Shown in pieces: positions 55,501 to 64,000 of a DNA stretch of 64,000 nt (positions within the stretch are counted from its first letter, which is position 1; every line of letters starts with the position of its first letter). This DNA is from Ceratopteris richardii (Eukaryota; Streptophyta; Polypodiopsida; Polypodiales; Pteridaceae). The notes under the pieces were generated by a model. The model was not told the DNA's origin. It saw only the letters and a program-made list of their open reading frames with translations, and made no database searches. Where the stretch lies: contig CM035414.1 in NCBI GenBank assembly GCA_020310875.1, positions 194,114,653 to 194,178,652 on the forward strand, read 5' to 3'. The position numbers and the translations under genes were made by a program.

Positions 55501-55761
55501 TTTCCGATACATGGCATCCGGAGTGTGGAGTCGTGGAACATTCAAAATGCCAAGAAGTTATGGAACAAAGGATTCATAAAATGGAAACACCTCTGGAAAC
55601 ATGACACCAACAGTTGGATCAACTACGAGGATATCGACCCTCGCATAAACATCTCCTACGAAGAATGGAACACCTTGCAAAGCAGATGCCTCGCTTGGGA
55701 TCGTCACAAAACTCGCCTTCTCATGGGACAAGATGCTCCGAACGTGCGTGGTCTCAAATGA
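52591..55761 (+). CDS. LINE ORF2: endonuclease and reverse transcriptase, premature stop
   Basis: 1056 codons. Residues 1-235 are an APE-type endonuclease, with N7 in NARG, E38 in CIQEIK, GDFN (137-140), LDR (198-200) and SDH (225-227). RT spans about 440-780: LGKSPGPDGL (461-470), IDFDKAYDRLEW (591-602), RQGCPLAPLLF (650-660) and FADDM (697-701). After RT are LLGIPLGF and the thumb/connection. It nicks target DNA and copies the RNA there. The frame ends at TGA 55759-55761; the inverted copy at 57.3-59.3 kb has TGG (Trp) at this place. The same frame continues open to 56415. The C-terminal zinc region would be lost without readthrough. Confidence 0.95.
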   Translation: MIVISLNARGLTDPSRAAIIGQWLRDISLKPDVICIQEIKIDGEDLLKRLRQVSSAHVWIPTKHQRESGGTAIGVKQPWLEKLENSIEDVNHRWIAVSFGAPLCVTMVSLYAPNGDLERLNTWTSLDSLPHNVLICGDFNMVEDPMDRWMGKGRVIDSREKETWDMTKLHLDLVEFKDSNGFSWSNLQAGEDLRKARLDRCYISQSFTHLWGHPSVTQRTDLTISDHYPIVITFQPSNRTHKAPWFHANASTFSLPSVHQEIADVWKVAFASGLAPAKCWRSAVDKSRKIMIRTKKMLESVRRARREALYHRLWRLEEEVNKGKHQAQKGLRKIRAAMRYEEEIQRKNLQIFFKEWWAGKADKPTKEMCSILKRKHNRETIPLLLDPHGNVCNSEEDNVGIIEGHFTRLLGTSNPLSHHRRDCMAAISRVSPRRIPPNLHSLLHAPISESEIIEVIDALPLGKSPGPDGLTNEFFKSFKLVVATPLRMVWQEALKFGALPSCINNGIIKLIHKKGEKNRIENWRPITMLQTGYKIVAKVIANRLACHLRSWLSEDQKGFIKGRSILETIMDIWEGIQFANESNQDVVFLKIDFDKAYDRLEWDYILQSLQDLGCSQKFTKMIATLLGNATTQINVNGKLSKAIHLKRSIRQGCPLAPLLFAIATEGLSRLVAHHVEAGNIKGLQLPHDHSQIIMRLFADDMNAFVHNDTTSLETFWRCLDTFCEASGSKINHNKTAFRAIVGHQPGLLIDHGCQIIPQGQIFRLLGIPLGFGVSMEQRWNWVLAKLENKLNYWRGMQINLAGRAMVINTFLLSSTIYFLSCWRPNEQGLSKLNSICRNFLWTGDHNRRGVPKIKWAIYTSPRDSGGLGILDIGCMANKLAAKWMIKAWCNREASWAKLIFRNKNELALTGFPNWKNLDIMTLLFSPIPVFPKGSTLVCSLWKGWNKVKSFTRISEDWKWAAGIRQNDSIWFPIHGIRSVESWNIQNAKKLWNKGFIKWKHLWKHDTNSWINYEDIDPRINISYEEWNTLQSRCLAWDRHKTRLLMGQDAPNVRGLK

Positions 55762-56415
55762 CACAATGGGAATAGCCTACTCAAAATCCCGAACATCAAA
55801 GAAACGACTGACCTCCAGATCAGCCTCAACAAGAAGTGGTGCCTGTCCTGGACGCGGCTTCGGTGGGACATGAAATTCATGGGTATCTGGCACCCACTTA
55901 TAGAGATTAAGAAGTCGGTCCTCTTATGGCAAATTCTTCATCGAGGAATTTGGACTAACCATAAGGCAAGCAAAATTTGTGGGATCCCTCCGTGGTGCAA
56001 ACGCTGCCACCGTGCAATCGAAGATGTCCCACACATCTTCCTTACTTGCCCCAACTCCTACAGAATCTGGCAGATGGTTGGACTGAAAATCAGAGTTCAG
56101 AGACAGCTTAGCTGGAAACAAGTCCTTTTGGGTGAAGCGATTGGATGCTCTGCGGCTCTCTGGAACGCGATCAGAGGGGAGGTCCTGTGGAAAATTTGGC
56201 GGGAGCGGTGTGCTCTCAACTTCGGCGACCCCCCCAGGGAGTGGTCGATTGAAAAATCTCTATTCCTCCTTGGCAAAAGGATTGCCAACAGTAAGAAATC
56301 CCCCCCCTTCAGGCACCATCAAGTCCTCCTTTTGATCAACAACAAGCTAAAACCCAAGTGGGTCCCGCATGAGGGCGACGAGAGGGTGATCAACCTTCTT
56401 TGTACTGCAACCTAG
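55762..56415 (+). pseudogene. LINE ORF2 C-terminal zinc-binding part, after the premature stop
   Basis: Continues in the ORF2 frame after the TGA. It contains WHPLIEIKKSVLLWQILHRG and a C-x2-C...H...C arrangement (WCKRCHRAIEDVPHIFLTC), the zf-RVT domain typical of plant LINE C-termini. LWNAIRGEVLWKIWRERCAL follows. The end KPKWVPHEGDERVINLLC is shared by other copies. It has a C8 run at 56300-56307. Confidence 0.9.
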
Positions 56416-56553
56416 GAATCAACCAAGCTTCCCCTGCTTTGTGGGATTTGGGGGGTCCCGTGGGCACTAGTCCCCTTCTATTGTACCTTTGTTTCTTAAT
56501 TTAATTCAAGTCCGGGAGAGTAGGCTATTGCCGAACTTCCTTTATATTGAAAA
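56416..56553 (+). other. LINE 3' UTR and A tail
   Basis: Ends GAACTTCCTTTATATTGAAAA. The same end is present at 8030-8050, 43683-43721 (-), 44070-44110 (-) and 57318-57380 (-), which marks the family 3' end. Confidence 0.9.
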
Positions 56554-56759
56554 AACAGTAGCATTTCCAAGCTAGTTTCTCCCTCTTTGGCACCATCTTT
56601 GAGCCATTAGAAGGTCATTTTTCCCTTTTATGTGTAGAGAATGCCACATCAATTGTTTTCTTTTTCACACTTCGTGAACTACATCTCTTCTCATAGTAAG
56701 ATTGAATAAATATGTTCAAACGTAAAAGGAAAAGCTCTAACCTAATTCTTTAGAATCAA

Positions 56760-57317
56760 AACATTCACAAGTGTAGCTCCTGCAAGGAATTAGACTCCTC
56801 CAACTTGATGTGAAAATGCATTCTTAAATGGTTGGATAAGTGAAAAGGTATATATGTCACAACCACCAGGTTTTGAAAACCCTAATCATCCATATTATGT
56901 TTGGAGACTTAAGAAAGCATTGTATAGATTGAAACAATCTCCTAGAGCTTGGAATTACAAGTTGGTTACATACCTTCAAGATCAAGGATTCAAAGCTAGC
57001 AACTAAGATCCTACTCTATTCATCAAAAGGGATCACAATGAGGTTATCTATCTATGCCTATATGTAGATGATATTATTGTGATAGGTGATGTTCTAAATG
57101 GCATTCAAGGAATCAAGAGACACATGCAAGAGGAGTTCAAAATCAGTGACTTAGGTGAGCTCACATATTTCCTTGTTATGCAAGTGATTTATACAGATGA
57201 AGGGATGTATCTCACTCAGAGAAGATACATTGAAGACCTACTTCTCAAGTTCAAAATGGAGAACACAAATCTTGCAAGTACACCTTTGAAGTTGATGATT
57301 TGAAGCAATAAATATAC
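56760..57317 (+). pseudogene. Copia RT fragment
   Basis: Broken + strand frames read [53 protein letters not shown] (catalytic Y-V-D-D) and EEFKISDLGELTYFL, ending RYIEDLLLKFKMEN. This covers the RT palm to connection; the last 75 codons (57079-57303) are open. It is cut at 57317 by the inverted LINE. It is similar to element G RT (KINDLGLLTYFLG). Confidence 0.85.
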
Positions 57318-59291
57318 TTTTTTTTTTTTATAAAGGAAGTTCGGCAATAGCCTACTCTCCCGGACTTGAATTAAATTAAGAAACAAAGGTACAAGAGAAG
57401 GGGACTAGTGCCCACGGGACCCCCCAAATCCCACAAAGCAGGGGAAGCTTGATTGAATCCTAGGTAGCGTTACAAAGAAGGTTGATCACCCTCTCGTCGC
57501 CCTCATGCGGGGCCCACTTGGGTTTGAGCTTGTTGTTGATCAACAGGAGGACTTGATGATGCCTGAAGGGGGGGGGATTTCTTACTGTTGACAATCCTTT
57601 TGCCAAGGAGGAATAGTGATTTCTCAATCGACCACTCCCTGGGGGGATCGCCGAAGTTGAGAGCACACCGCTCCCGCCAAATTTTCCACAGGACTTCCCC
57701 TCTGATTGCGTTCCAGAGTGCCGCAGAGCAGCCAATCGCTTCTCCCAAAAGGACTTGTTTCCAACTTAGCTGTTTCTGAAGTCTGATTTTCATTCCAACC
57801 ATCTGCCAGATTTTGTAGGAGTTGGGGCAAGAAAGGAAGATGTGTGGGACATCTTCGATAGCACGGTGGGAGCGTTTGCACCAAGGAGGGAACCCACAAA
57901 GTTTGCTCGCCTTATGGTTGGTCCAAATTCCTCGATGAAGAATTTGCCATAAGAGGACAGACTTCTTAATCTCTATAAGTGGGTGCCAGATACCCATGAA
58001 TTTCATGTCCCACCGAAGCCGCGTCCAAGACAGGCACCACTTCTTGTTGAGGCTGATCTGGAGGTCAGTTGTTTCTTTGATGTTCAGGATTTTGAGGAGG
58101 CTATTTCCATTGTGCCATTTGAGACCACGCGCGTTCGGTGTGTCGTGTCCCATGAGAAGGCGAGTCTTGTGACGATCCCAAGCGAGGCATCTGTTTTGCA
58201 AAGTGTTCCATTCTTCGTAGGAGATGTTTATGCGAGGATCAATATCCTCGAAGTTGATCCAGCTGTTGGTGTCATGTTTCCAGAGGTGTTTCCATTTTTT
58301 GAATCCTTTGTTCCATAACTTCTTGGCATTTTGAATGTTCCACGACTCCACCCTCCGGATGCCATGTATCGGAAACCAGATAGAGTCGTTTTGTCTGATT
58401 CCGGCCGCCCATTTCCAGTCTTCACTAACTCTTGTGAAGCTTTTGACTTTATTCCAGCCCTTCCAGAGGGAGCACACGAGATTGGAGCCTTTCGGGAAGA
58501 CGGGGATCGGGGAGAATAGCAGGGTCATGATGTCAAGATTCTTCCAGTTCGGGCACCCCATGAGGGCCAACTCATGCTTGTTTCTGAAGATCAGCTTGGC
58601 CCACGAGGCCTCCCTATTGCACCAAGCCTTAATCATCCATTTGGCTGCCAGTTTGTTGGCCATACACCCAATGTCCAGGATACCCAGCCCCCCGCTATCT
58701 CTAGGGCTAGTGCAGATGGCCCATTTGATTTTAGGCACCCCCCTTCTGTTATGATCGGCTGTCCAGAGAAAGTTTCTACAAACACTATTCAGCTTGGACA
58801 GGCCTTGCTCGTTCGGTCTCCAACAAGAAAGGAAATAGATGGTAGAAGAGAGGAGGAACGTGTTGATAACCATCGCTCGTCCAGCGAGATTGATTTGCAT
58901 ACCTCTCCAATAGTTAAGCTTGTTTTCAAGTTTGGCAAGCACCCAGTTCCATCGCTGCTCCATAGAGACGCCAAACCCCAAGGGGATTCCAAGGAGTCGA
59001 AAGATTTGGCCCTGCGGAATGATTTGACAGCCATGATCACTGAGAAGGTCAGGATGATGTCCCACAATAGCCCTGAAGGCGGTCTTAGAGTGGTTGATTT
59101 TGGATCCAGAGGCATCACAGAAGGTAGCAAGACAGCTCCAGAAAGTCTCCAGGCTAGTATTATCATTGTGAACGAACGCGTTCATATCATCAGCAAACAG
59201 TCTCATGATGATTTGACCGTGGTCTTGAGGCAGCCGGAGGCCTTTGATATTGCCAGCCTCAACATGATGTGCCAAAAGTCTGCTTAGCCCC
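57318..59291 (-). mobile_element. 5'-truncated LINE in inverted orientation
   Basis: It begins with a T12 run and the reverse of the LINE 3' UTR and ends within RT (GLSRLLAHHVEAG). It corresponds to 54576-56553 of the intact LINE with only scattered differences, so it is a recent copy. No clear TSD is seen. The copia sequence on the left is not found again on the right. Confidence 0.92.
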
Positions 59292-59317
59292 TTGTTCATT
59301 GCTTGGTGTCGCTTCAA
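57503..59317 (-). pseudogene. LINE ORF2 C-terminal half (604 open codons)
   Basis: The open frame covers RT from GLSRLLAHHVEAG, FADDM, LLGIPLGF, RNFLWTADHNRRG and the W-H-P-L-I-E-I-K-K zinc region. It keeps Trp where the + copy has TGA (GLKWHNGN). The first ~9 codons are flanking DNA. A 10-nt run (G10, 57568-57577; C on the element strand) replaces the C8 of the other copy and shifts the frame for the last ~25 residues. The normal ending is read in another frame. Confidence 0.9.
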
Positions 59318-60827
59318 TTTACTGCTCCTTTTTCCTCAAGCTCCATCAACTTGCAGAGAGTGGTGCTCTCTCTAAAAAGCTCCAAATCCAAGGATTAAGG
59401 TCTCGTTCAGAACGTATTACTCTCTATGTTATGCCTATGGATGTTTAGATCATTAGGTCATTGTGTTTAGAGATATTAAAGATTTATAGTCTCGAGGTCA
59501 TTCTCTACAACTCCCTAAAATTTCGGGATGACACGTGTTCAGTGTTAAGGTGATTGCTCCTTGTATACTTCATATAGATTAGGGGTTTTAAGCATTATAG
59601 CAAGCCTACCCTATGTATGACACCCATTAAGAGGAATGTTTCCATTTTTTACTCTGCTAGCCACTTTTAGTGTTTGAAGTCACAACTTCTATCTGGTTTT
59701 TTGTGAGCTAGTCATGGTGCAAGTTAGTTGTTTTGCATCAACTTGTTCTTGTTGATGTTCCAAAGTACCTATTGGGTTTCACTGTACTAAACACAAGCTT
59801 TCAAGGTGTACTTTACATATCCAAAGAGCTAGGGCTGGTCCTATGCTGGTTTGCTGGACCAACTTCACCACTTGAATACTCTACTCTCCATGCCTCTCCA
59901 AGCTTCTCCAAACTTTCTTTCATTTAGGGATGTAATAAATCCATCATAATTTGCAATGGTAATAAACAAACATGTTTCAACCATTTTTAAAATTTTTATT
60001 ACAACAAAAATAATAGCCAATTGATCTTGGAGATGACTTGTTAGCTTGATGAGATATTTCACCTTTTCAAAATCTAAATGCATCTTAAGATCATGTTCCT
60101 ACAATCAAAGGGCACATGGAAGTCGTCACCCAATAAAGGAAAATTGATGTTCTCTAATTATATTGCAAAACTCAATTATTTAGCAAAGCTCCTTAAATAT
60201 ACTAATTCTTGAATATATAGGAACTCATCCCCTTTTCCATCCTATATATTTTCTCTTATCATGTCTCCATAAGAGAGCATGTGCGTGAAAAGAAAAAAAA
60301 ACTTCAACCTTTCTAAAGATCCAAACTAAGAGGAAAACCATTCGTGGAAAGTTGATTTGCAATTGATAATAAACTCCTCCATGTTTTGTGCAATGTCCAT
60401 ACATCACCATCAATTGAAAAATCATCCTCATCAGAAATTAATGCAATCTAAAAAAATGAAATTATTGCATAGCATGTGAGGATATGCTTTAATAGAACGA
60501 ATTTAGATTGGTAATATACCATAGGTTAATACCTATCATCTATTGTGTGCGCTCCTAAAAACTACAAGAATTCATCTCACGCAATAGAGACTCTTCTCAT
60601 AGCCTTCAACATGTAACAAGAAAATGATTTCACCAGAATATATTTGATTTACTATGGTATATATCATTTTAAATCGTTGAGTGTTCCTAACCACTATTGC
60701 GAGATACTCATATACTCTTTGGCATGTAAGATCTTGATTGTCTATGAGACAAAGGACCAAAAGCCATTTATCAACTAATGAAAAAAAATGTCTATAAATG
60801 TAGCAATATATTTAAATCCCAATCAGA
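59292..60827. other. Unassigned AT-rich sequence
   Basis: No firm feature. A + strand stretch at 59340-59540 has weak resemblance to a LINE RT region near the catalytic motif (KLQIQGLRSRSERITLYV), too weak to call. Confidence 0.4.
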
Positions 60828-60882
60828 GAGACGGAGAGAGAGAGATGAGGGAGGACGAAGATGGAGAGAGAAAGAGAATATA

Positions 60883-60945
<63 letters not shown>
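60828..60945. repeat. GA tract followed by TA array
   Basis: GAGA-rich 60828-60877, then (TA)n to 60945 with one TG interruption. Confidence 0.95.
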
Positions 60946-60953
<8 letters not shown>

Positions 60954-61136
60954 CTTTGTATTTACATGCATATGCATGTGTGTATGAATAGATGAATTTT
61001 CATATGTATGTATGTACATATGCATTTATACATGTGTATGTATATATAGACACACGTTTGTAATAGAAGATAGAACAAGAGGGGATATGTGTATGTGTAT
61101 GTGAATATATGAATCTATGTATTTATGTATGTATGC

Positions 61137-61140
<4 letters not shown>

Positions 61141-61223
<83 letters not shown>
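61141..61223. repeat. TA dinucleotide array
   Basis: About 83 bp of pure AT repeat, flanked by TG-rich sequence. Confidence 0.95.
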
Positions 61224-61229
<6 letters not shown>

Positions 61230-61341
61230 CATATGTGTGTGTATGTTTATGTGCGTTTGTGTGTGTTATATATGTATGTATGTAATAACTAGATCTATGA
61301 TATCATCTAGGTAAGTGTATATCTACATGCCTATATATACA

Positions 61342-61445
<104 letters not shown>

Positions 61446-61589
61446 AAAAATAAACGGATGCTACTTTATGATAGGTTCAAACACAAAGAAAGGTTGACAA
61501 GCGTATGCATACACAACAATGCTTTCGTAAGGAGAAATGTCTAAACAAATAATGTACTTAAGAAAAAATGTGTAAAATTACTTGATTAT

Positions 61590-62236
61590 TGTATTGATGT
61601 CAAGGACAAGCACGAAGAATGAAACACAGTGAAAAAAAGTTTCATAGACGACAAGGAAGCATGTGACAAATCCCGCATTCCAAATCTTACAGAAATATTG
61701 AATTGTTTATAAAACAATGATTTTTATCACCACCTCCTTGAATTAAATCCCATTTTGATAACTGGACAATACATTCTATACAACCTGAGGAGTCCCCAAA
61801 CTTGAGGATCCCAAGTAGAAGCTACATCTCAAATTTCATAATTTTTGGATTTTCTTTGAGGCGTCAAATAAGCCTTATGAACTAATTTTTAAGTAGGCCA
61901 AACTCTAGGTCTCAAACTAGACAAAACTTTCCTTGAAACTACAAAAGGAGATGAAGGCGTCATTTTTTAGGTTCTTGATTTTAGAGAAGGCTTGTATGAG
62001 ATATTAAAAATTTGTATTCTTCTTGATGGATAGAAGATATTGCATTGTTCCATCTCTACTAGTCTTTCTTGTGTGTGTGTGCGTGTGTGTGCGTCATTTG
62101 TGCTTCTCCCTTCACATCTACATATATCCCTCATTCCCAATCTTCATATCACCCTCTTGTCTTCAGGGATTAAGAATTACTAGGTGGATATTCATTGATG
62201 TTGATGCTCATCACTCTTCTAGGAGAGAGACCAACA
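61590..62236 (+). mobile_element. 5' LTR of gypsy element E, related to D
   Basis: Starts TGTATTGATGTCAAGGACAAG and ends ACCAACA. It is parallel to the LTR of D on the other strand: the start (TCAAGG.CAAGCAC), GAGGAGTCC, CAAATAAGCC, the TAATTTTTAA block and a GT-rich tract (62072-62094) occur in the same order. A primer-binding site follows. It is a diverged member of the D family. Confidence 0.75.
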
Positions 62237-62240
62237 AGAC

Positions 62241-62262
62241 TTTGGCACCATTGTTGGGGGAG
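62241..62262 (+). promoter_or_regulatory. Primer-binding site of gypsy E
   Basis: TTTGGCACCATTGTTGGGGG, close to the D site TTTGGCACCGTTGCTAGGG, four bases after the LTR. Confidence 0.8.
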
Positions 62263-62914
62263 CACTACAAGAGGGTGAGTGTGTGATGGTAAGAGAGCTA
62301 TCCAGATCTTGGAGACTAGGTAAATAGGTAGGTAGTTTCTGCAAGGATTTTGCAAAGTTTTTTATAACTCCCCTCTTCATTTTTATTTCCATCCCCTCTA
62401 TTCATCCATCGTCACCCCCTCCAACATCTCCATCTTCACCAATTTTTTCCTTACTGAACATATTCACACCTTTCCCTCACTTCCTCTCATTTTCTTGCAT
62501 ACAAGAGCAACAACGTGTGCTTTATTGGTGTATTTTGGCTGATTTCTTGTAAATTTCGGACCACCATTAGCTCTTGGGGTTTGCACATGTATGACAAACC
62601 ATTTAGGAACCTGTTTACAATGACAGATAGAACAACGTGTATTTCTAGAAATGCACCTACACATAACTCTAGAGCTCCTCAACATTATCCTAGAAGTGTA
62701 GATGAGCTTGTAAAATTCAAATTTTCTGTCTATGTGACAATAGACCAAAAACACAACAATCAAGTTCTATCGCAAAACACCCCTCGATTGCAATAAACAC
62801 CTATGTATCTTGAGAGAACAAATTCCAAGATAGCCTAATCTATGGGGATATGACCGAATTGTTGTGATATGTACAGATTCCTATAGATCCCATCCATTGG
62901 ACAAACAATAGCAC
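62263..62914 (+). other. Leader of gypsy E, first part
   Basis: No gag motif. A 93-codon frame at 62515-62796 has no recognisable domain. Confidence 0.5.
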
Positions 62915-63200
62915 CCTATCGAGACAGACTAAGGCCTTGAAAGGGCCTATCTATCGTGAGGCACCCCATCTCTCTTGAGGAATCCCTTCTATCATGATAG
63001 AAAAACATTAGAGAGCACCCATTTATCACAACAGATGCCTCTATCATGAGAGACTTCCGTAGTGTGGAAAAACCCCCCACGATAGACCCCATCTACCCGA
63101 AAGAGACCCTCTATCACTACAAACCTAAAAAATGATAGAATCACTCTATCGTGATAGAACTTGTGTGTCATGATAGAGAATTCTATTGTGATCCCATGAG
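62915..63200 (+). repeat. CTATCGTGATAG palindrome cluster in the leader of gypsy E
   Basis: About a dozen variants of CTATCRTGATAG or its halves in 285 bp (for example 62992-63001, 63050-63059, 63077-63085, 63140-63151 and 63168-63177). It lies 650-950 bp after the primer site, like the repeat cluster in the leader of D. Confidence 0.8.
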
Positions 63201-64000
63201 ATCGAGAGATAAGGATGTTTTTTACGTTGAATAATTGATTTTTGAGTCCAAATTCATGCATTTTTCTTGGTGTTATAGGCTCTACCTCATAGTCAAGTCC
63301 TCCAAGTGTCTAAAGCACATTGTTATGCTCGTGTTTTGGAAGCAAGCTTTGGACACGACATCTTGAGCATGGGAGCACATTGCAGAGAAAGTGACATAAG
63401 GTTAGAAAACAATAAATCTCCTTTGTGAGTTCTACCCTAGGCTAAGCATGTAGCCATGAAGTAAAAATTTTAGGGTTGCGATAGGAACTCCAAAGTTCAA
63501 GATAATATAAAAGAGCATCAAGAACAATATTGGATAAATTGCAACATTTGAAAACCTCATTGGAAAAGAAGATGAACACAAGAAGTTACCATGAATTTGA
63601 GAAACTCAAGGTATTCTTGACGATTTGGTATAAATCGAAAAAAGAACAAGTGATTGAGATCAAAGAGCAATTCAAGACAATGAATGAATGTAAATGTAAA
63701 GGCTAAAAAAATCAATGAGCTTCAGGTTATGATAGTATATTCTCAAAGTGGATCAACAAATCGTAAAGTCCTTTGAAGCTATTGTCAATCACATTACCAA
63801 GTCTTGGTCAAAAAAATCAGGAGTCAAACTTGAGTTTGTTAACAAATGACTCACATAGCTCTTGTGGTATGGAAAAACCTACACCTAGCACTAGGGTCAT
63901 GAATAAGAGAGGATGTACATAGTCTCAGACTATAGTAATGAGAATCATCTTTGGCAACCTCACAAGGTATTTGTCTTACACAAGCCTTCTACTTGTCAAA
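63201..64000 (+). other. Continuation of gypsy E, no recognised domain
   Basis: By position this should be leader end and gag N-terminus. Broken Lys/Asn-rich frames are present, but I cannot identify gag. The element runs off the window. Confidence 0.4.

Larger units (their letters stand above)
50279..56569 (+). mobile_element. Full-length L1-type LINE with 16-bp TSD
   Basis: Flanked by AACAGTAGCATTTCCA at 50279-50294 and 56554-56569. The element proper is 50295-56553: GC-rich 5' UTR, ORF1, ORF2, 3' UTR and short A tail. Its GC content is visibly higher than the surroundings and the reading frames are nearly intact, so it is the youngest LINE in the window. All other LINE pieces in the window belong to the same or closely related families. 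Confidence 0.95.

Noticed and set aside
58574-59287. 237-codon + strand frame
   Set aside because: Antisense to the inverted LINE ORF2; a shadow of real coding sequence.
59340-59540. LINE RT fragment of another lineage
   Set aside because: Resemblance limited to a few residues; not enough to list as a feature.

Overview
The window looks like intergenic, transposon-packed nuclear DNA of a land plant. The evidence is plant-type Ty1/copia and Ty3/gypsy LTR retrotransposons, some with primer-binding sites of the TGGTATCAGAGC and TGGCACCGTTG types. There are also plant L1-type LINEs whose ORF1 has a DUF4283-like region and a CCHC knuckle, tRNA-like SINE modules and long dinucleotide arrays. The density and depth of nested, decayed elements suggest a large genome such as a fern's or gymnosperm's, but I cannot name the species. 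I see no convincing host protein gene, rRNA, true tRNA, CRISPR array or prokaryotic operon.

Layout. 1-1300: TG and CT microsatellites and a GGTATC/GGCATC inverted repeat. 1430-3490: decayed copia copy (+). 4085-8067: three LINE remnants; the last (7249-8052) is a 5'-inverted insertion with a target-site duplication (TSD). 8640-44067: an old LINE split by a copia element (H, -) whose two LTRs lie at 9063-9359 and 42600-42892. The H interval contains further nested elements. C is an old gypsy (+), seen in pieces around 23.1-24.4, 29.5-30.0 and 41.1 kb. F is a copia (-, 11926-23057) carrying copia G (+, 12846-21195), which carries gypsy-like A (-, 14137-18365). Gypsy-like B (-, 24407-29487) lies in the RNase H of C. 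Gypsy D (-, 29998-41115, perfect 5-bp TSD GAAGC) lies in the integrase of C.

42.9-49.8 kb: LINE remnants in both orientations, including a 42-bp LINE insertion with a 19-bp TSD, plus SINE-like and LTR-like pieces. 50279-56569: one nearly intact, relatively GC-rich LINE (6.26 kb) with a 16-bp TSD, ORF1 and ORF2 overlapping as ATGA, and one premature stop in ORF2. 56.8-59.3 kb: a copia RT fragment and a 5'-truncated inverted copy of the same LINE. 60.8-61.4 kb: three TA arrays. 61590-64000: LTR, primer-binding site and leader of a second element related to D, running off the window.

How the parts work. The intact-looking activities belong to mobile elements: LINE ORF1 (nucleic-acid binding) with ORF2 (endonuclease plus reverse transcriptase), and LTR-element gag, protease, RT, RNase H and integrase remnants. 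The most unusual items are A and B, two related gypsy-like elements with gag and LTRs but no visible RT or integrase, which share an ORF with one hydrophobic segment. Element D has a second aspartic-protease-like domain downstream of integrase and an AT-rich, TATA-containing spacer between gag and pol. Both D-type copies carry palindrome-rich repeat clusters in the leader.
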